64,000 nucleotides of DNA from UBA7672 sp030824255 (GTDB lineage Bacteria > Pseudomonadota > Alphaproteobacteria > Caulobacterales > Hyphomonadaceae). The stretch covers positions 1,612,001 to 1,676,000 of the forward strand of contig OW818686.1 of assembly GCA_942493305.1 (NCBI GenBank), written 5' to 3'. The notes beneath the pieces were generated by a model. That model ran no database searches. It was not told where the DNA came from and saw only the letters and a program-made list of their open reading frames with translations. Within the stretch, counting starts at the first letter, position 1. Every line of letters begins with the position of its first letter. Both the position numbers and the translations under genes were made by a program. Positions 48,924 to 57,738 of the stretch are shown here, in pieces.

Positions 48924-50987
48924 TCAGTATTTGGCCTTGAGATTGAGCACGAACGTCTGCGGGTGGACGGGGTGGAAGTGGATGTCCTCCACCGGCGCGG
49001 GCTCGCCCTGCAGCTGGCTCTCGTAAAAATAGACCATGTCGAAGTCGTCGGCGTCGAAGATGTTGAGCATGTCGAGACCGATTTCGAAATTGCCGAAATC
49101 CTTCGAGATGCCGGCGTTGACGAGGGTGGTGGAGGGCGCGCGAACGGAGTTGTCCTCGATCAGCGGACCGGGGCCCAGATAACGCACGCGGACCGAGCCT
49201 TCCCAGCCATCGCCGGGGAGCCAGGTGACGCCAGCGGCGGCCACGCCTTCGACCGTGTTGGGAATGCGGTCGAGGCTGGCGGGAGCGTCCTTGAAGCGCG
49301 AGTGGGAATAGGCGTAGGACGCGTCGAACGCCAGCCAGTCAACCGGATTCCAGAAGGCGGCGACTTCCATGCCATAGCGGCGCGTGGGGTCGGAGGGTTC
49401 GGAGATGCCGGCGTCGCCGACGTAGATCAGCTCTGAATCGAAATCGAGCGTGAAGATCGCGGCGGAGAGATTGAAGGTGGATGCGGGCTCCCAGCGCAGG
49501 CCGACTTCGCCGCCACGGCTTTCGGCGAAGAGGGTGGCGGGGTCGACGGGATCGCCGGTGACCGGGTCCTGCGTCTGCACCACGCCGACAATGTTGTTGG
49601 AGTGAAAGCCGAGGCCGTAGCCGGCATAGACTTCGAGATCGTCGGTGAGCGTGTAGGCGATGTTGAGCTTGGGGCTCCACTTGACGCCCGAGTCGCTGCC
49701 GGCGTTGGCGGGGATGAGGCCGTTGACCTCGCCATCGATATAGTCGGCGCGCAGGCCGAGCGTGGTGCGCAGGCGGTCGGTCAGGTGAAGGGTGACGTCG
49801 CCCCAGACGTCGGCGGACATGACGTCGACCTGGTCGCTGGCGATCGCTGAGGTGCGCTGGCGCGCTGTGGTGCGGTAGAGGCCGGTTTCGTCGAGCCAGT
49901 CGAAATGGGCGTCGGCGCCGATGCGGCCTGTGGTCCTGATGCCGAAGAGGTCGAAGTCGCGGCTCATCTTGGCGCGCATGCCGGCGGCGGCGCGGTCTTC
50001 GACTTGCTCAACCTGATCGCCGAGGACGGGGTCGATGAAATAGGTGAAGTTGTGGAAGAGGTTCAGTTCGGACTTCTGGACGTAGGCCAGCACGCTGGCG
50101 TTGTCCCATTCGAGACCGGCGGAGGCGATGTAGCGTTTGGATACGCCGCCATTGGTGGGGTCGATGAAGCCGTAACGGCTGATCGCGCCCTCATCGACCG
50201 CGCGCTGCGGGATCTGGTCCGAGGCGACCCATTCGTTCTGGTAGCCGATGAAGCCAAGGCGCAGGCGGGCGTCGCCGAGCGGCTGGCTGTACTTCAGGTA
50301 GACGGTGTTCTTGTCGAGGTTGGCGGGGAGGTCGAAGGCGCCATCGCCGCCTTCGTGGGAGGCGGCGACAAGCAACGTGCCGTCCCCGATGTCCCACGAG
50401 CCGGCGGCGGAGAGGCGGTATTCGTCAGGGTCGATGCGGGCGGCGACGTAGTTTTCGGGGAGTTTGTCGTAGAGGATGAAGCTGACGGAGCCGGCTGACG
50501 TGTAGTCGCCATTGTCGGCGTACTGGACGCCCTTCTTGAACTCCACCCGCTCGACCAGGTCGGCCATCAGGAAGTTGAGGTCGAGATAGCCGCTCATATG
50601 CGGGTGGGAGCGCTGGTTGATCGGCACCCCGTCGATGAAGCCGCCGAAGTCCGTTCCGTGGTCGAGGTTGAAGCCGCGCATGAAATACTGGTTGGCCTTG
50701 CCGCCCGAGGAGTGCTCGGTGGCGATCATGCCGGGGATGACTTCGACGAGTTCCGCGGCACGGCTGATCGGGCGGGTGGAGAGGTCGGCATAGCCAACCA
50801 CGCCTTCGGAAGCGGATTGGGCTTCACCCACCTGTTCGATGGCGCGGCCGTAGATGACGACGGTGTCGCCGTCACGGGCGGCGGGAGGCTGGTCTTCGGC
50901 GGCGCCGGTCTGCTGCGCGTAAGCGGGGAGGGCGACGAGCGCGAGCGCGCTTGCGCCGCACGCCAGGATGCGTGTCCAACGAGTCAT
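48924..50987 (-). CDS. TonB-dependent receptor, 687 aa
   Basis: Outer-membrane importer. A signal peptide ends at ALPAYAQ (about residue 24); a TonB-box-like DTVVIYG follows at about 40. The plug (about 60-180) includes RAAELVEVIPGMIATEHSSG, FMRGFNLDHGTDFGGFIDGV and the characteristic AGSVSFILYD end. The barrel closes with FVLNLKAKY. Near the C-terminus is a His-rich stretch, EDIHFHPVHPQT, which could contact a metal ligand. The ATG at 50987 has GGAGGAG nine bases upstream and is preferred over the frame's TTG at 51005. It is transcribed alone. The substrate is unknown. Confidence 0.92.
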   Translation of the reverse strand: MTRWTRILACGASALALVALPAYAQQTGAAEDQPPAARDGDTVVIYGRAIEQVGEAQSASEGVVGYADLSTRPISRAAELVEVIPGMIATEHSSGGKANQYFMRGFNLDHGTDFGGFIDGVPINQRSHPHMSGYLDLNFLMADLVERVEFKKGVQYADNGDYTSAGSVSFILYDKLPENYVAARIDPDEYRLSAAGSWDIGDGTLLVAASHEGGDGAFDLPANLDKNTVYLKYSQPLGDARLRLGFIGYQNEWVASDQIPQRAVDEGAISRYGFIDPTNGGVSKRYIASAGLEWDNASVLAYVQKSELNLFHNFTYFIDPVLGDQVEQVEDRAAAGMRAKMSRDFDLFGIRTTGRIGADAHFDWLDETGLYRTTARQRTSAIASDQVDVMSADVWGDVTLHLTDRLRTTLGLRADYIDGEVNGLIPANAGSDSGVKWSPKLNIAYTLTDDLEVYAGYGLGFHSNNIVGVVQTQDPVTGDPVDPATLFAESRGGEVGLRWEPASTFNLSAAIFTLDFDSELIYVGDAGISEPSDPTRRYGMEVAAFWNPVDWLAFDASYAYSHSRFKDAPASLDRIPNTVEGVAAAGVTWLPGDGWEGSVRVRYLGPGPLIEDNSVRAPSTTLVNAGISKDFGNFEIGLDMLNIFDADDFDMVYFYESQLQGEPAPVEDIHFHPVHPQTFVLNLKAKY

Positions 50988-51139
50988 CCGTTTTAGCTCC
51001 TCCAAGCGACGCGACAGGGGGCGTTGCGCCCCGGCCCTTTCACGGGTCTTGAGGCTGCTTGTGGCGCGCGAGGGAGAGGTTCGGCAGGTGAATTACCGTA
51101 ACAGCCACAGTTTCAACGGCGTTACAGCGGCGTTACAGC

Positions 51140-51394
51140 CTATTTTGCGGGGTCGTGGCTGGCGCCTTTGAGAACGAAGACACGGTCGCAATATTTGCAT
51201 TCGACCTGATTTTCTTCGGACATGTCATACCAGACCTTGGGATGGCCGAGCGCGCCGCCGCCGCCATCGCAGGCAACCTTCCGGGTTGTGACGACGACGA
51301 TCTCCGGATTGTCCATGAAGCGGCGCTGGCTATCCGGGACCGGCGCGGCCGGATCGGAAGCCGGGGGAGAGTTCTGTCCCGGAGGTGAGCCCAT
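51140..51394 (-). CDS. CHCC zinc-finger protein (NDUFS6-like), 84 aa
   Basis: A small protein with the zf-CHCC pattern, C-x8-H ... C-x2-C (VACDGGGGALGHPKVWYDM, then VECKYCDRVFVL), the same zinc fold as the C-terminus of the mitochondrial complex I subunit NDUFS6. Alphaproteobacteria, the ancestors of mitochondria, commonly carry it as a stand-alone gene. Whether it joins complex I here is an inference. The first 25 residues are Pro/Ser-rich and probably unstructured. GAGGA precedes the ATG. It is divergent from the ABC gene with 100 bases between. Confidence 0.88.
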   Translation of the reverse strand: MGSPPGQNSPPASDPAAPVPDSQRRFMDNPEIVVVTTRKVACDGGGGALGHPKVWYDMSEENQVECKYCDRVFVLKGASHDPAK

Positions 51395-51494
51395 TTCGTC
51401 CTCGTTTTAGCACGGCTGATTTGCGGGCAGCCGGATTGCGCCTTACCTATGGTTGGCAGCCGCCAGCCGTCAATGCGGCGGTCTTTCTCGAGGA

Positions 51495-52472
51495 ATGCTC
51501 ACCTTGGCCGAATCGCCTGCCGTAACCCTGCCTGTCGCCAGCCTGCCTATCCTGGCCATTGAAGCGAAGGGGCTGACGAAGACCTATGCCGCTTCCAAGC
51601 GGATGCCGGAAAAACAGGCGTTGAGAGGGATCGACCTCGAAATTCCGCGGGGTTCCGTTTTCGGCCTTCTGGGACCGAACGGCGCGGGGAAATCCACCTT
51701 CATCAACATCCTTGCCGGGCTGGTGAACAAGACGTCCGGGGCAGTGAATATCTGGGGGATCGACGCCGACAAGCGACCCCGCGAGGCGCGCGCCGCCCTG
51801 GGGATCGTGCCCCAAGAGATCAACATGGACCCGTTCTTCACGCCCCGTGAGACGCTGGACCTGATGGCCGGGTTCTATGGCGTGCCCTCAGCCGAGCGTA
51901 AGGGCGATGAGATTCTTGACGCGCTGGGCCTGGGCGACAAGAAGAACGCCTACGTCCGCCAGCTGTCGGGCGGGATGAAACGGCGCCTGATGGTGGCCAA
52001 GGCGATGGTGCATTCGCCGCCGATCCTGATCCTCGACGAGCCGACGGCGGGCGTGGATGTCGAGCTGCGGCGGCAGCTTTGGGAATATGTGCGCAAACTG
52101 AATGCGCGGGGCGTCACCATCGTGCTGACAACCCACTATCTCGAGGAAGCGCAGGAGATGTGCGACCAGATCGCCATCATCAACAAGGGTGAAGTGATCG
52201 CGTGCGAGCCGACGCCGAAGCTGCTGCGGCGGATGAACCAGAAGACTCTGGTTGTGCGGCCGGAGCACGCGCTGGACGCCGTGCCGGACGGGCTGGCTGA
52301 TCTCGCGCCGACATTGCGTAAGGATGGGCAACTCGCCATCACCTACAAGATTGGCGAGACCTCGATCGAGAAGCTGCTGCACCGCCTGCGCGAGGCGAAT
52401 GTCGGCATCGGAGACCTCGCAACGGAAGAGCCGGATCTGGAAGACGTGTTCGTCGCGCTGACGAGCGACTGA
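51495..52472 (+). CDS. ABC-2-type transporter ATP-binding protein, 325 aa
   Basis: The ATPase of an export or surface-modification ABC transporter. Walker A is GLLGPNGAGKST (about residues 59-70), the signature is LSGGMKRR and Walker B is LILDEPTAGVD, with the His in TTHYLEEA. A C-terminal regulatory extension of about 90 residues follows, typical of the DrrA/YadG-like group. The ATG at 51495 is chosen; it has AGG directly before it, a poor ribosome-binding site. No permease gene is adjacent on either side, so the membrane partner is encoded elsewhere. It is followed by the chemoreceptor gene after 180 bases. Confidence 0.9.
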   Translation: MLTLAESPAVTLPVASLPILAIEAKGLTKTYAASKRMPEKQALRGIDLEIPRGSVFGLLGPNGAGKSTFINILAGLVNKTSGAVNIWGIDADKRPREARAALGIVPQEINMDPFFTPRETLDLMAGFYGVPSAERKGDEILDALGLGDKKNAYVRQLSGGMKRRLMVAKAMVHSPPILILDEPTAGVDVELRRQLWEYVRKLNARGVTIVLTTHYLEEAQEMCDQIAIINKGEVIACEPTPKLLRRMNQKTLVVRPEHALDAVPDGLADLAPTLRKDGQLAITYKIGETSIEKLLHRLREANVGIGDLATEEPDLEDVFVALTSD

Positions 52473-52654
52473 GAGGGCGCCTGTTTCTCGCGCGTTTGAT
52501 CTGGATCAAGGCGGTGCGGATGCTTGCAAACGCTGCGACCGCGTTGCATTGCGGCGCCCACAATGGGCACCCTGTGTCGTCATGACATGACAAACATCAT
52601 CTCCGATTAACTGCGTACGCGGACAAGAGACGCATCCAGGGCCGGAGTGCAGTC

Positions 52655-54655
52655 ATGTTCAATCTACGTATTCGCTCGATGCTGATCGGGTTGGGCGGTG
52701 TTGTCTGTGCGGTGTTTGCCGGCTCGGTCGCGGTGCAACAATACTCGCTGTCCCAGATGGCCATCGGCAGTGCCCATTATGGGCAGATCATTCGCGCGAA
52801 GGATCTCGTCGCGGATGTCCTGCCGCCGCCAGCTTATCTGATCGAATCCTATCTTGAAGTGACCTTGGCGCACGACGATCCTGCGAGCTACCCGGAGCAC
52901 AAGGCGCGGCTCGCCGAGCTGAAAAAGCAATATGAGGAGCGTCACGCCTTCTGGTCGGACAAGGCGGGATGGCTCAGCGAGCACGACTACAACGAAGAGC
53001 TTTTCAACGCCATTGCGGCGGACTCCCATGCGGAAGCCCAGCGCTTCTGGGATATTGTCGACAAGCGCTACATGCCCGCGCTCGCCAGCGGGGATGCAAT
53101 CGCCATCGACGCTGCCTACGCGGACGCGAAGGCTGCCTATTTTGCCCATCGGAAGCAGGTCGACATCATTGTCGAGAAGGCGCTGGAGGAGCAGGCGCAT
53201 CTTGAAGCGGAAGCGCGCGAGGAGGCGTCCTTCTTCGGCCTGATCCAGCTTGCGATCATCGTGACGGCGCTGATCATCACGCTGGCGGGCTTCTACATGC
53301 TATTCTCCCGCGTCATCCGTCCGGTCTCGACGGTCACCGGCGTGATGAAGAAGCTCACGGAAGGTGACCTGCGGGCGCAGGCGCCGGGCGCGGATCGCAA
53401 GGACGAGATCGGCGACATGGTGCGCGCGCTCGAGATCTTCCGGAAGAATCTTGTCGAGATGGACGGCCTGCGGGCAGAGCAGGCGGAGATGGCGAAGAAG
53501 GTGGAACTCGCCCGCCGCGACTCGCTGCGCGAGATGGCCGCCACGGTCGAATCCGAAGCGGGCGCGGCCGTGAGCCATGTCAGCGAGCAGGCAGGTCAGA
53601 TGACCCGTCTGGCCGAATCCATGGCGGACTCCGTCGCCAACGTGACCGATCAGTGTCAGGGCGTCGCGTCGGCGGCGCAGCAGGCGATGATGAGCGCCGC
53701 AAGTGTAACTGCCGCGACTCACCAGTTCTCGGCATCCATCCAGGAAGTGTCCGGCCAGCTGGGTCGCGCAAGGTCTGCCACGTTGGCGACTGTTGAAACC
53801 AGCGAACGTACGCGTGCTGCCGTCGGCAACCTCGCTGAAGCCGTTGGCAAGATCGGTGAGGTCGCGAATATCATATCGGAAATCGCCGACCAGACCAATT
53901 TGCTTGCTCTGAACGCCACGATTGAAGCAGCGCGGGCGGGAGAAGCTGGACGGGGATTTGCTGTGGTCGCGAGCGAAGTAAAATCGCTGTCGAGCCAGAC
54001 GGCCAAATCAACTGAGGAAATCCGCAAACATGTCTCGGGCATCCAGGTTGTGATGCGGGATACCATCGACGTGGTTGCGGAGATCGTCAGGCAAATCTCG
54101 AGCGTCGACGAAGGTTCGACCGTCATCGCTGCCGCCATGGAAGAGCAGTCCGCCGCAATCAACGAGATCGCTCGCCACGTCGAAGAAACCGCCAAAGCGG
54201 CCGCCTATGTTTCCGAATCGGTCGGTGTTGTGGTCGCCGAAGCTGCAAAGACAGGCGAAGGGGCACGCTCGCTGAGCACTGCTGTCGGCGATGTCGACGA
54301 CTCCATCGTCAAGCTTCGCGAGACGATCGTGCGCGTAGTTCGTACCTCGACGCCGGACGTCGAGCGTCGGGATGACCCACGCTATGAGGTGCATGCGCCG
54401 GGGATGCTGGTGGATACGCAGCAGAAGGTGACCATCGAGAATCTCTCGCGTGGCGGTGCGCTGATTGCGCCGGCGGGCAACCTGCGCAGCGGCGAGGTCG
54501 GCAAGCTCAAGGTTGCGGATACGCACGTGCCATACAAGGTTCTGGGCAAGGATAGCGCGGGGGCGCATCTCCAGTTCAGCTCGCCCAAGTCTGCCGAGTT
54601 CGAGCAGACACTGGAGCGCCTCACGAAAGGTGCTCCGGTGCGGAAGTCGGGCTGA
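52655..54655 (+). CDS. Methyl-accepting chemotaxis protein with C-terminal PilZ domain, 666 aa
   Basis: A transmembrane chemoreceptor. The first membrane segment is at about residues 8-28, the periplasmic helical sensor at 29-185, and the second membrane segment at about 188-212, then a HAMP domain and the long signalling coiled coil. The hairpin tip is near residue 410-440 (IADQTNLLALNATIEAARAG, then EAGRGFAVVASEVKSLS). After residue 560 comes a PilZ domain, the cyclic di-GMP receptor fold: RRDDPRYEVH contains the RxxxR motif and NLSRGG the (D/N)xSxxG motif. Chemoreceptor-PilZ fusions link chemotaxis signalling to cyclic di-GMP. No CheR-binding terminal pentapeptide and no che genes are nearby. 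Confidence 0.93.
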   Translation: MFNLRIRSMLIGLGGVVCAVFAGSVAVQQYSLSQMAIGSAHYGQIIRAKDLVADVLPPPAYLIESYLEVTLAHDDPASYPEHKARLAELKKQYEERHAFWSDKAGWLSEHDYNEELFNAIAADSHAEAQRFWDIVDKRYMPALASGDAIAIDAAYADAKAAYFAHRKQVDIIVEKALEEQAHLEAEAREEASFFGLIQLAIIVTALIITLAGFYMLFSRVIRPVSTVTGVMKKLTEGDLRAQAPGADRKDEIGDMVRALEIFRKNLVEMDGLRAEQAEMAKKVELARRDSLREMAATVESEAGAAVSHVSEQAGQMTRLAESMADSVANVTDQCQGVASAAQQAMMSAASVTAATHQFSASIQEVSGQLGRARSATLATVETSERTRAAVGNLAEAVGKIGEVANIISEIADQTNLLALNATIEAARAGEAGRGFAVVASEVKSLSSQTAKSTEEIRKHVSGIQVVMRDTIDVVAEIVRQISSVDEGSTVIAAAMEEQSAAINEIARHVEETAKAAAYVSESVGVVVAEAAKTGEGARSLSTAVGDVDDSIVKLRETIVRVVRTSTPDVERRDDPRYEVHAPGMLVDTQQKVTIENLSRGGALIAPAGNLRSGEVGKLKVADTHVPYKVLGKDSAGAHLQFSSPKSAEFEQTLERLTKGAPVRKSG

Positions 54656-54659
54656 TCGT

Positions 54660-54953
54660 TCAGGCCTTGAAACTGAGCCCCGCCGCCTTTAGCGCGGCGC
54701 GCATCAGGGGCAGGCTGGCGGGGCCCAAGCCGTGTTGGGCCAGGATGTCTGTCTCGGTGTGCTTCGCGAGCTTCTTCAGCGAATCGATGCCAAGGTCTTT
54801 CAGCGCGCGGCGAGCGGGGGCGCTCATGCCGCCGATGAAAAAGCCGGCCTTGGCCTTTTCCAGCTCGCATGCAGGGCAAGTTGGGCAGTCTGTGCTCTTC
54901 AGGTAGATATGGCCCTTCGGGCAGGTGCGCCGCGTGGCGGTTCGTTTGGCCAT
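54660..54953 (-). CDS. Small zinc-ribbon/helix-hairpin-helix protein (RNA polymerase alpha CTD-like), 97 aa
   Basis: The first 30 residues carry a Cys cluster, TCPKGHIYLKSTDCPTCPAC, that looks like a zinc ribbon. The rest (about 45-97) resembles the C-terminal domain of RNA polymerase alpha, a helix-hairpin-helix-like fold: PARRALKDLGIDSLKKLAKH, then EQ-like loop HGLGPASLPLMRAALKAAGL. Proteins of this type occur in alphaproteobacteria and are of unknown function; DNA or RNA binding is inferred from the fold. The ATG at 54953 fits the first Cys; the frame to 55052 extends into non-coding sequence. The stop lies four bases from the stop of the convergent chemoreceptor gene. Confidence 0.8.
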   Translation of the reverse strand: MAKRTATRRTCPKGHIYLKSTDCPTCPACELEKAKAGFFIGGMSAPARRALKDLGIDSLKKLAKHTETDILAQHGLGPASLPLMRAALKAAGLSFKA

Positions 54954-55033
54954 TGGCCTTTCCCTCAATGCTGCGATCAGTATGGCGCGGCAGACGGAAC
55001 GCTCAAGAGCCGGCGAGGGACAGGAATGCAGGC

Positions 55034-55459
55034 GTGAGCTGGCATATCGCACAGATAAATGTCGCGAGGTTCCGCGTGGACCGGAGCGATTCAGTGAATG
55101 CGGATTTCGAGGCGGCGCTCGATGAGGTCAACGCACTGGCGGAGGCCGCGCCGGGATTCGTCTGGCGCATGACTGGCGAGGGCGAGAGCGATGACCCGAC
55201 GCTGACCATCAACATGACGGTTTGGGAATCCGTGGAGCAGCTGGCGGCGTTTGCATATCGAGACCACACGCATCGCGGCGTCATGCGGCGGAAGCGGGAG
55301 TGGTTTGTCGAGATGCAGGCTTATCTGGCGTTGTGGTGGGTGAGGGCAGGAAGCCTGCCGACGCTGGCGGAGGGGAAAGGGCGGCTGGAGACCATTGGAC
55401 GCCTCGGGCCGACGGCGGAGGCGTTTGATTTCCGGACGGTGTTTGCGACGCCCGACTGA
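55034..55459 (+). CDS. DUF3291 domain protein, 141 aa
   Basis: The protein matches the DUF3291 pattern: SWHIAQINVARFRV at the start, PGFVWRMTGEGESD, LTINMTVWESVEQLAAFAYR and VMRRKREWFVEMQAYLALWW. The fold is probably ferredoxin-like, as in ABM/EthD-type monooxygenase relatives. The start is a GTG at 55034, since the protein begins MSWHIAQ in relatives, with AGGA about ten bases upstream. The frame is open to 54869, but that part overlaps the small zinc-ribbon gene on the other strand. Enzymatic activity is unknown. Confidence 0.85.
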   Translation: MSWHIAQINVARFRVDRSDSVNADFEAALDEVNALAEAAPGFVWRMTGEGESDDPTLTINMTVWESVEQLAAFAYRDHTHRGVMRRKREWFVEMQAYLALWWVRAGSLPTLAEGKGRLETIGRLGPTAEAFDFRTVFATPD

Positions 55460-55469
55460 GGGCGCTGGG

Positions 55470-55691
55470 CTATTTCTTCTTCCTTGCGGACTTGCCAGTC
55501 GTTTTCTTTGCCGTCTTCCTGGGCGGGAGCTTCCTCCGCTTGGTGGAGGCGAACTCTTCAAGTTGGGTCTCGGTCATCGAATCAGCCATCTGGCGCGAGG
55601 CGCCTTTGAGGCTCGATTTCGGCGTCTCGCCGCGTTCTGCGGAAAGTGCGGCGCCGGCCGCTTTCTGCTGCGCCCTGGACGTTGCAGGCAT
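55470..55691 (-). CDS. DUF3008 family small basic protein, 73 aa
   Basis: A short, very basic protein of the DUF3008 family. It begins MPATSRAQQKAAGAALSAER, continues SSLKGASRQMADSMTETQLEEFASTKR, and ends in a Lys/Arg-rich tail (PRKTAKKTTGKSARKKK). Related proteins occur widely in alphaproteobacteria; some tail-rich members are thought to bind nucleic acid, but this is not established. AAGGGAG lies about nine bases upstream of the ATG at 55691, which is chosen over the open frame to 55865. The gene is convergent with the DUF3291 gene and divergent from thiD. Confidence 0.85.
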   Translation of the reverse strand: MPATSRAQQKAAGAALSAERGETPKSSLKGASRQMADSMTETQLEEFASTKRRKLPPRKTAKKTTGKSARKKK

Positions 55692-55746
55692 GGGCAAGTC
55701 TCCCTTGGATGGGTAGGTAGAACGCAAGCGGAGGCGCAAGGTTCGC

Positions 55747-56625
55747 ATGGCGACATCACGGGACACTGAAGAGGCGGACGTACCGAAAGGTCGCGTGCTG
55801 ATCATCGCGGGGTCGGACTCGGGCGGCGGGGCCGGGATACAGGCCGACATCAAGACCGTAACCATGCTTGGCGGCTATGCGGCGACGGCGATCACAGCGC
55901 TCACGATACAGAACACGCTTGGTGTAAGCGGCGTGGTGGCGACGCCGTCCAAGGCTGTACGCGCGCAGATGCACGCGGTGCTGAAGGATATAGGCGCCGA
56001 TGTGCTGAAGACCGGAATGCTGGGCGACAAGCTGCTGGTGGAAACGCTGGCGGAGGCGTTCGAGGACCTGGCGCGTGACGTGCCGCGCGTGGTCGATCCG
56101 GTGATGGTGGCGACGTCGGGTGACGTGCTGTTGCCGCGTGAGGCGGTGGATGCGGTGCGGCGGCTGATGGTGCCGGGGGCGACGCTGGTGACGCCGAATG
56201 CGCCGGAGGCGGAGGTGCTGACGGGCAAGGCGGTGGATGGGCTGAACGGCCAGAGGCGGGCGGCGGAGAAGCTGCTGGACATGGGCGCGCTGGCGGCGCT
56301 GGTGAAAGGCGCGCATGTGCCGGGCGATGTGATCGTCGATGTGCTGGCGACGCAGCAGGGCGAGCATTTCTTCGACGGTCCGCGTATCAATACAAAGGCA
56401 ACGCACGGGACCGGATGCACGTTGGCGTCGGGCATTGCGGCCGGGATTGCGCGTGGGCTGTCGCTGACGGATGCGGTGGCATTGTCGCGGGCCTATCTCT
56501 TCGAGGCGATCAGCCGCGCGACGGAACTGGGGCAGGGCAACGGTCCGGTGGACCATGGTTGGCCGGTGCGCGATCCGGAAGCGTTTGCGACGCTGTTTGC
56601 GAAATGGCGGCCAGCCACAAAATGA
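55747..56625 (+). CDS. thiD: Hydroxymethylpyrimidine/phosphomethylpyrimidine kinase, 292 aa
   Basis: Phosphorylates HMP and HMP-phosphate for thiamine synthesis. The ribokinase-like fold is marked by IIAGSDSGGGAGIQADIKT at the start, YAATAITALTIQNTLGV, LKTGMLGD, VVDPVMVATSG and the anion-hole end TKATHGTGCTLASGIAAG. The length is slightly above the usual 266, through an N-terminal extension of about 14 residues; an internal start is possible. GGAGG lies about 15 bases before the ATG. No other thiamine genes are nearby. Confidence 0.93.
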   Translation: MATSRDTEEADVPKGRVLIIAGSDSGGGAGIQADIKTVTMLGGYAATAITALTIQNTLGVSGVVATPSKAVRAQMHAVLKDIGADVLKTGMLGDKLLVETLAEAFEDLARDVPRVVDPVMVATSGDVLLPREAVDAVRRLMVPGATLVTPNAPEAEVLTGKAVDGLNGQRRAAEKLLDMGALAALVKGAHVPGDVIVDVLATQQGEHFFDGPRINTKATHGTGCTLASGIAAGIARGLSLTDAVALSRAYLFEAISRATELGQGNGPVDHGWPVRDPEAFATLFAKWRPATK

Positions 56626-56670
56626 AGCGGCGCGCCGGTTAGGCGCGCCGTCATGATTGCGCGCGTGGTG

Positions 56671-57063
56671 CTAGTCGAGGCTGGCAGTCTGGAGAGCAGG
56701 CTCTTCAAACGCCCAGTTGATTTTCATGTTTGCTCCGTCGAGCGCCTTTGCGCGCGGGGCGAAGCGCATCTGTTCGACCGTGGTCTTCGCCGCGCGACGG
56801 AACACTTCAGATGAGCAGACACCTACGCGGATCGCGTCAGCCTCGCCGGTGGGCGACACCGCGAAGGTGACGTCGCACGACCCCTCGAGACCCTGCATCC
56901 CGGCCTGGGCCGGATAGCGCAGGTCGAGCTCGGCTACCGGCCGAACCTCCGAACTGATCGAGATGGCAAAGGGACGTGCCTCAAACGAGGCGGGCTCTTG
57001 AGCCAGTGCGGACGGCAAAAGGCTCGCCGCTCCAGCCCCCAGAATCGCGTGTATCAGTTTCAT
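56671..57063 (-). CDS. Stand-alone TonB C-terminal domain protein, periplasmic, 130 aa
   Basis: A signal peptide (MKLIHAILGAGAASLLPSALA) is followed almost directly by a TonB-C-like domain: LRYPAQAGMQGLEGSCDVTF, VSPTGEADAIRVGVCSS, RRAAKTTVEQMRFAPR. Real TonB proteins have an N-terminal membrane anchor and a Pro-rich linker; neither is present here. It may therefore be a periplasmic regulator or a recent derivative of TonB. The two Cys residues (C62 and C81 regions) could form a disulfide. The ATG at 57063 fits the signal peptide. It is convergent with thiD, 45 bases between stops. Confidence 0.8.
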   Translation of the reverse strand: MKLIHAILGAGAASLLPSALAQEPASFEARPFAISISSEVRPVAELDLRYPAQAGMQGLEGSCDVTFAVSPTGEADAIRVGVCSSEVFRRAAKTTVEQMRFAPRAKALDGANMKINWAFEEPALQTASLD

Positions 57064-57234
57064 GACAGTTGTGTGACAGATACATGACGGCTTGTCATCT
57101 TGCAGCGCACCAAATCTCACCGGGGCGGGGCGAGCGCCTGTTAAGGTGGCAGGAGGATTGCGGGCGACCGGTCTGTCGGCTGAGAGTTACACTGCGATTC
57201 CGCTGCGACGGCGGGGCATGGTGGGAGGTTGAGC

Positions 57235-57642
57235 GTGAAGCTGGTTTCGATGATTGCGGCGGGCGTTCTGGCGTTTGGGGCTGGCGGATGCGCTTCGGCC
57301 CCGGCGGTGGTGGATCACCGCCCCGCGCTGATGGCGCCGTGTGCGAACGCAACGGACGATACGCCCTGGCTGACGATTGCAATCTGGGATGACGGCGACA
57401 GCTACCGGCAGATGACGCGCTTCGAGGCCGACGGAAAAATGCCGTACGGTTACGAAGAGGACGAAGGCGCCAATTTCGACAATGGCCGCTGGTCGATCAA
57501 CGGGGACAACCTCGTGTTCGACATGAACGATCACTACGCCGACTACAGCGGGACGTTCGATGGCGTTGCGGCCAAAGGCACGATGAAGAACGTGGCGGAC
57601 AATTTCGGCACGTGGACCATGGAGCGCGCCTGCACGGGCTGA
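57235..57642 (+). CDS. Hypothetical lipoprotein, 135 aa
   Basis: Family not recognised. The start is GTG at 57235, with GGGAGG six bases upstream; a TTG two codons earlier is less likely. A signal sequence with lipobox (AFGAGGC) is followed by a compact 110-residue domain rich in Asp, Gly and aromatic residues (WDDGDSYRQMTRFEADGKMP, then NGRWSINGDNLVFDMNDHYA). The alternating Gly/aromatic pattern suggests a small beta-barrel or lipocalin-like fold, an inference only. Two Cys residues (PCANA and ERACTG) lie near the two ends and may pair. It is transcribed before phzF, 96 bases apart. Confidence 0.65.
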   Translation: MKLVSMIAAGVLAFGAGGCASAPAVVDHRPALMAPCANATDDTPWLTIAIWDDGDSYRQMTRFEADGKMPYGYEEDEGANFDNGRWSINGDNLVFDMNDHYADYSGTFDGVAAKGTMKNVADNFGTWTMERACTG

Positions 57643-57738
57643 TGCTCGGGCAAGCGGAGCTAATCGATCCATCAGCAGATATCGTTTCCCGCCCCTTGCG
57701 CGCGGCGCTAGACCGCGCCCGGAACAGGAGGCCTTGCG

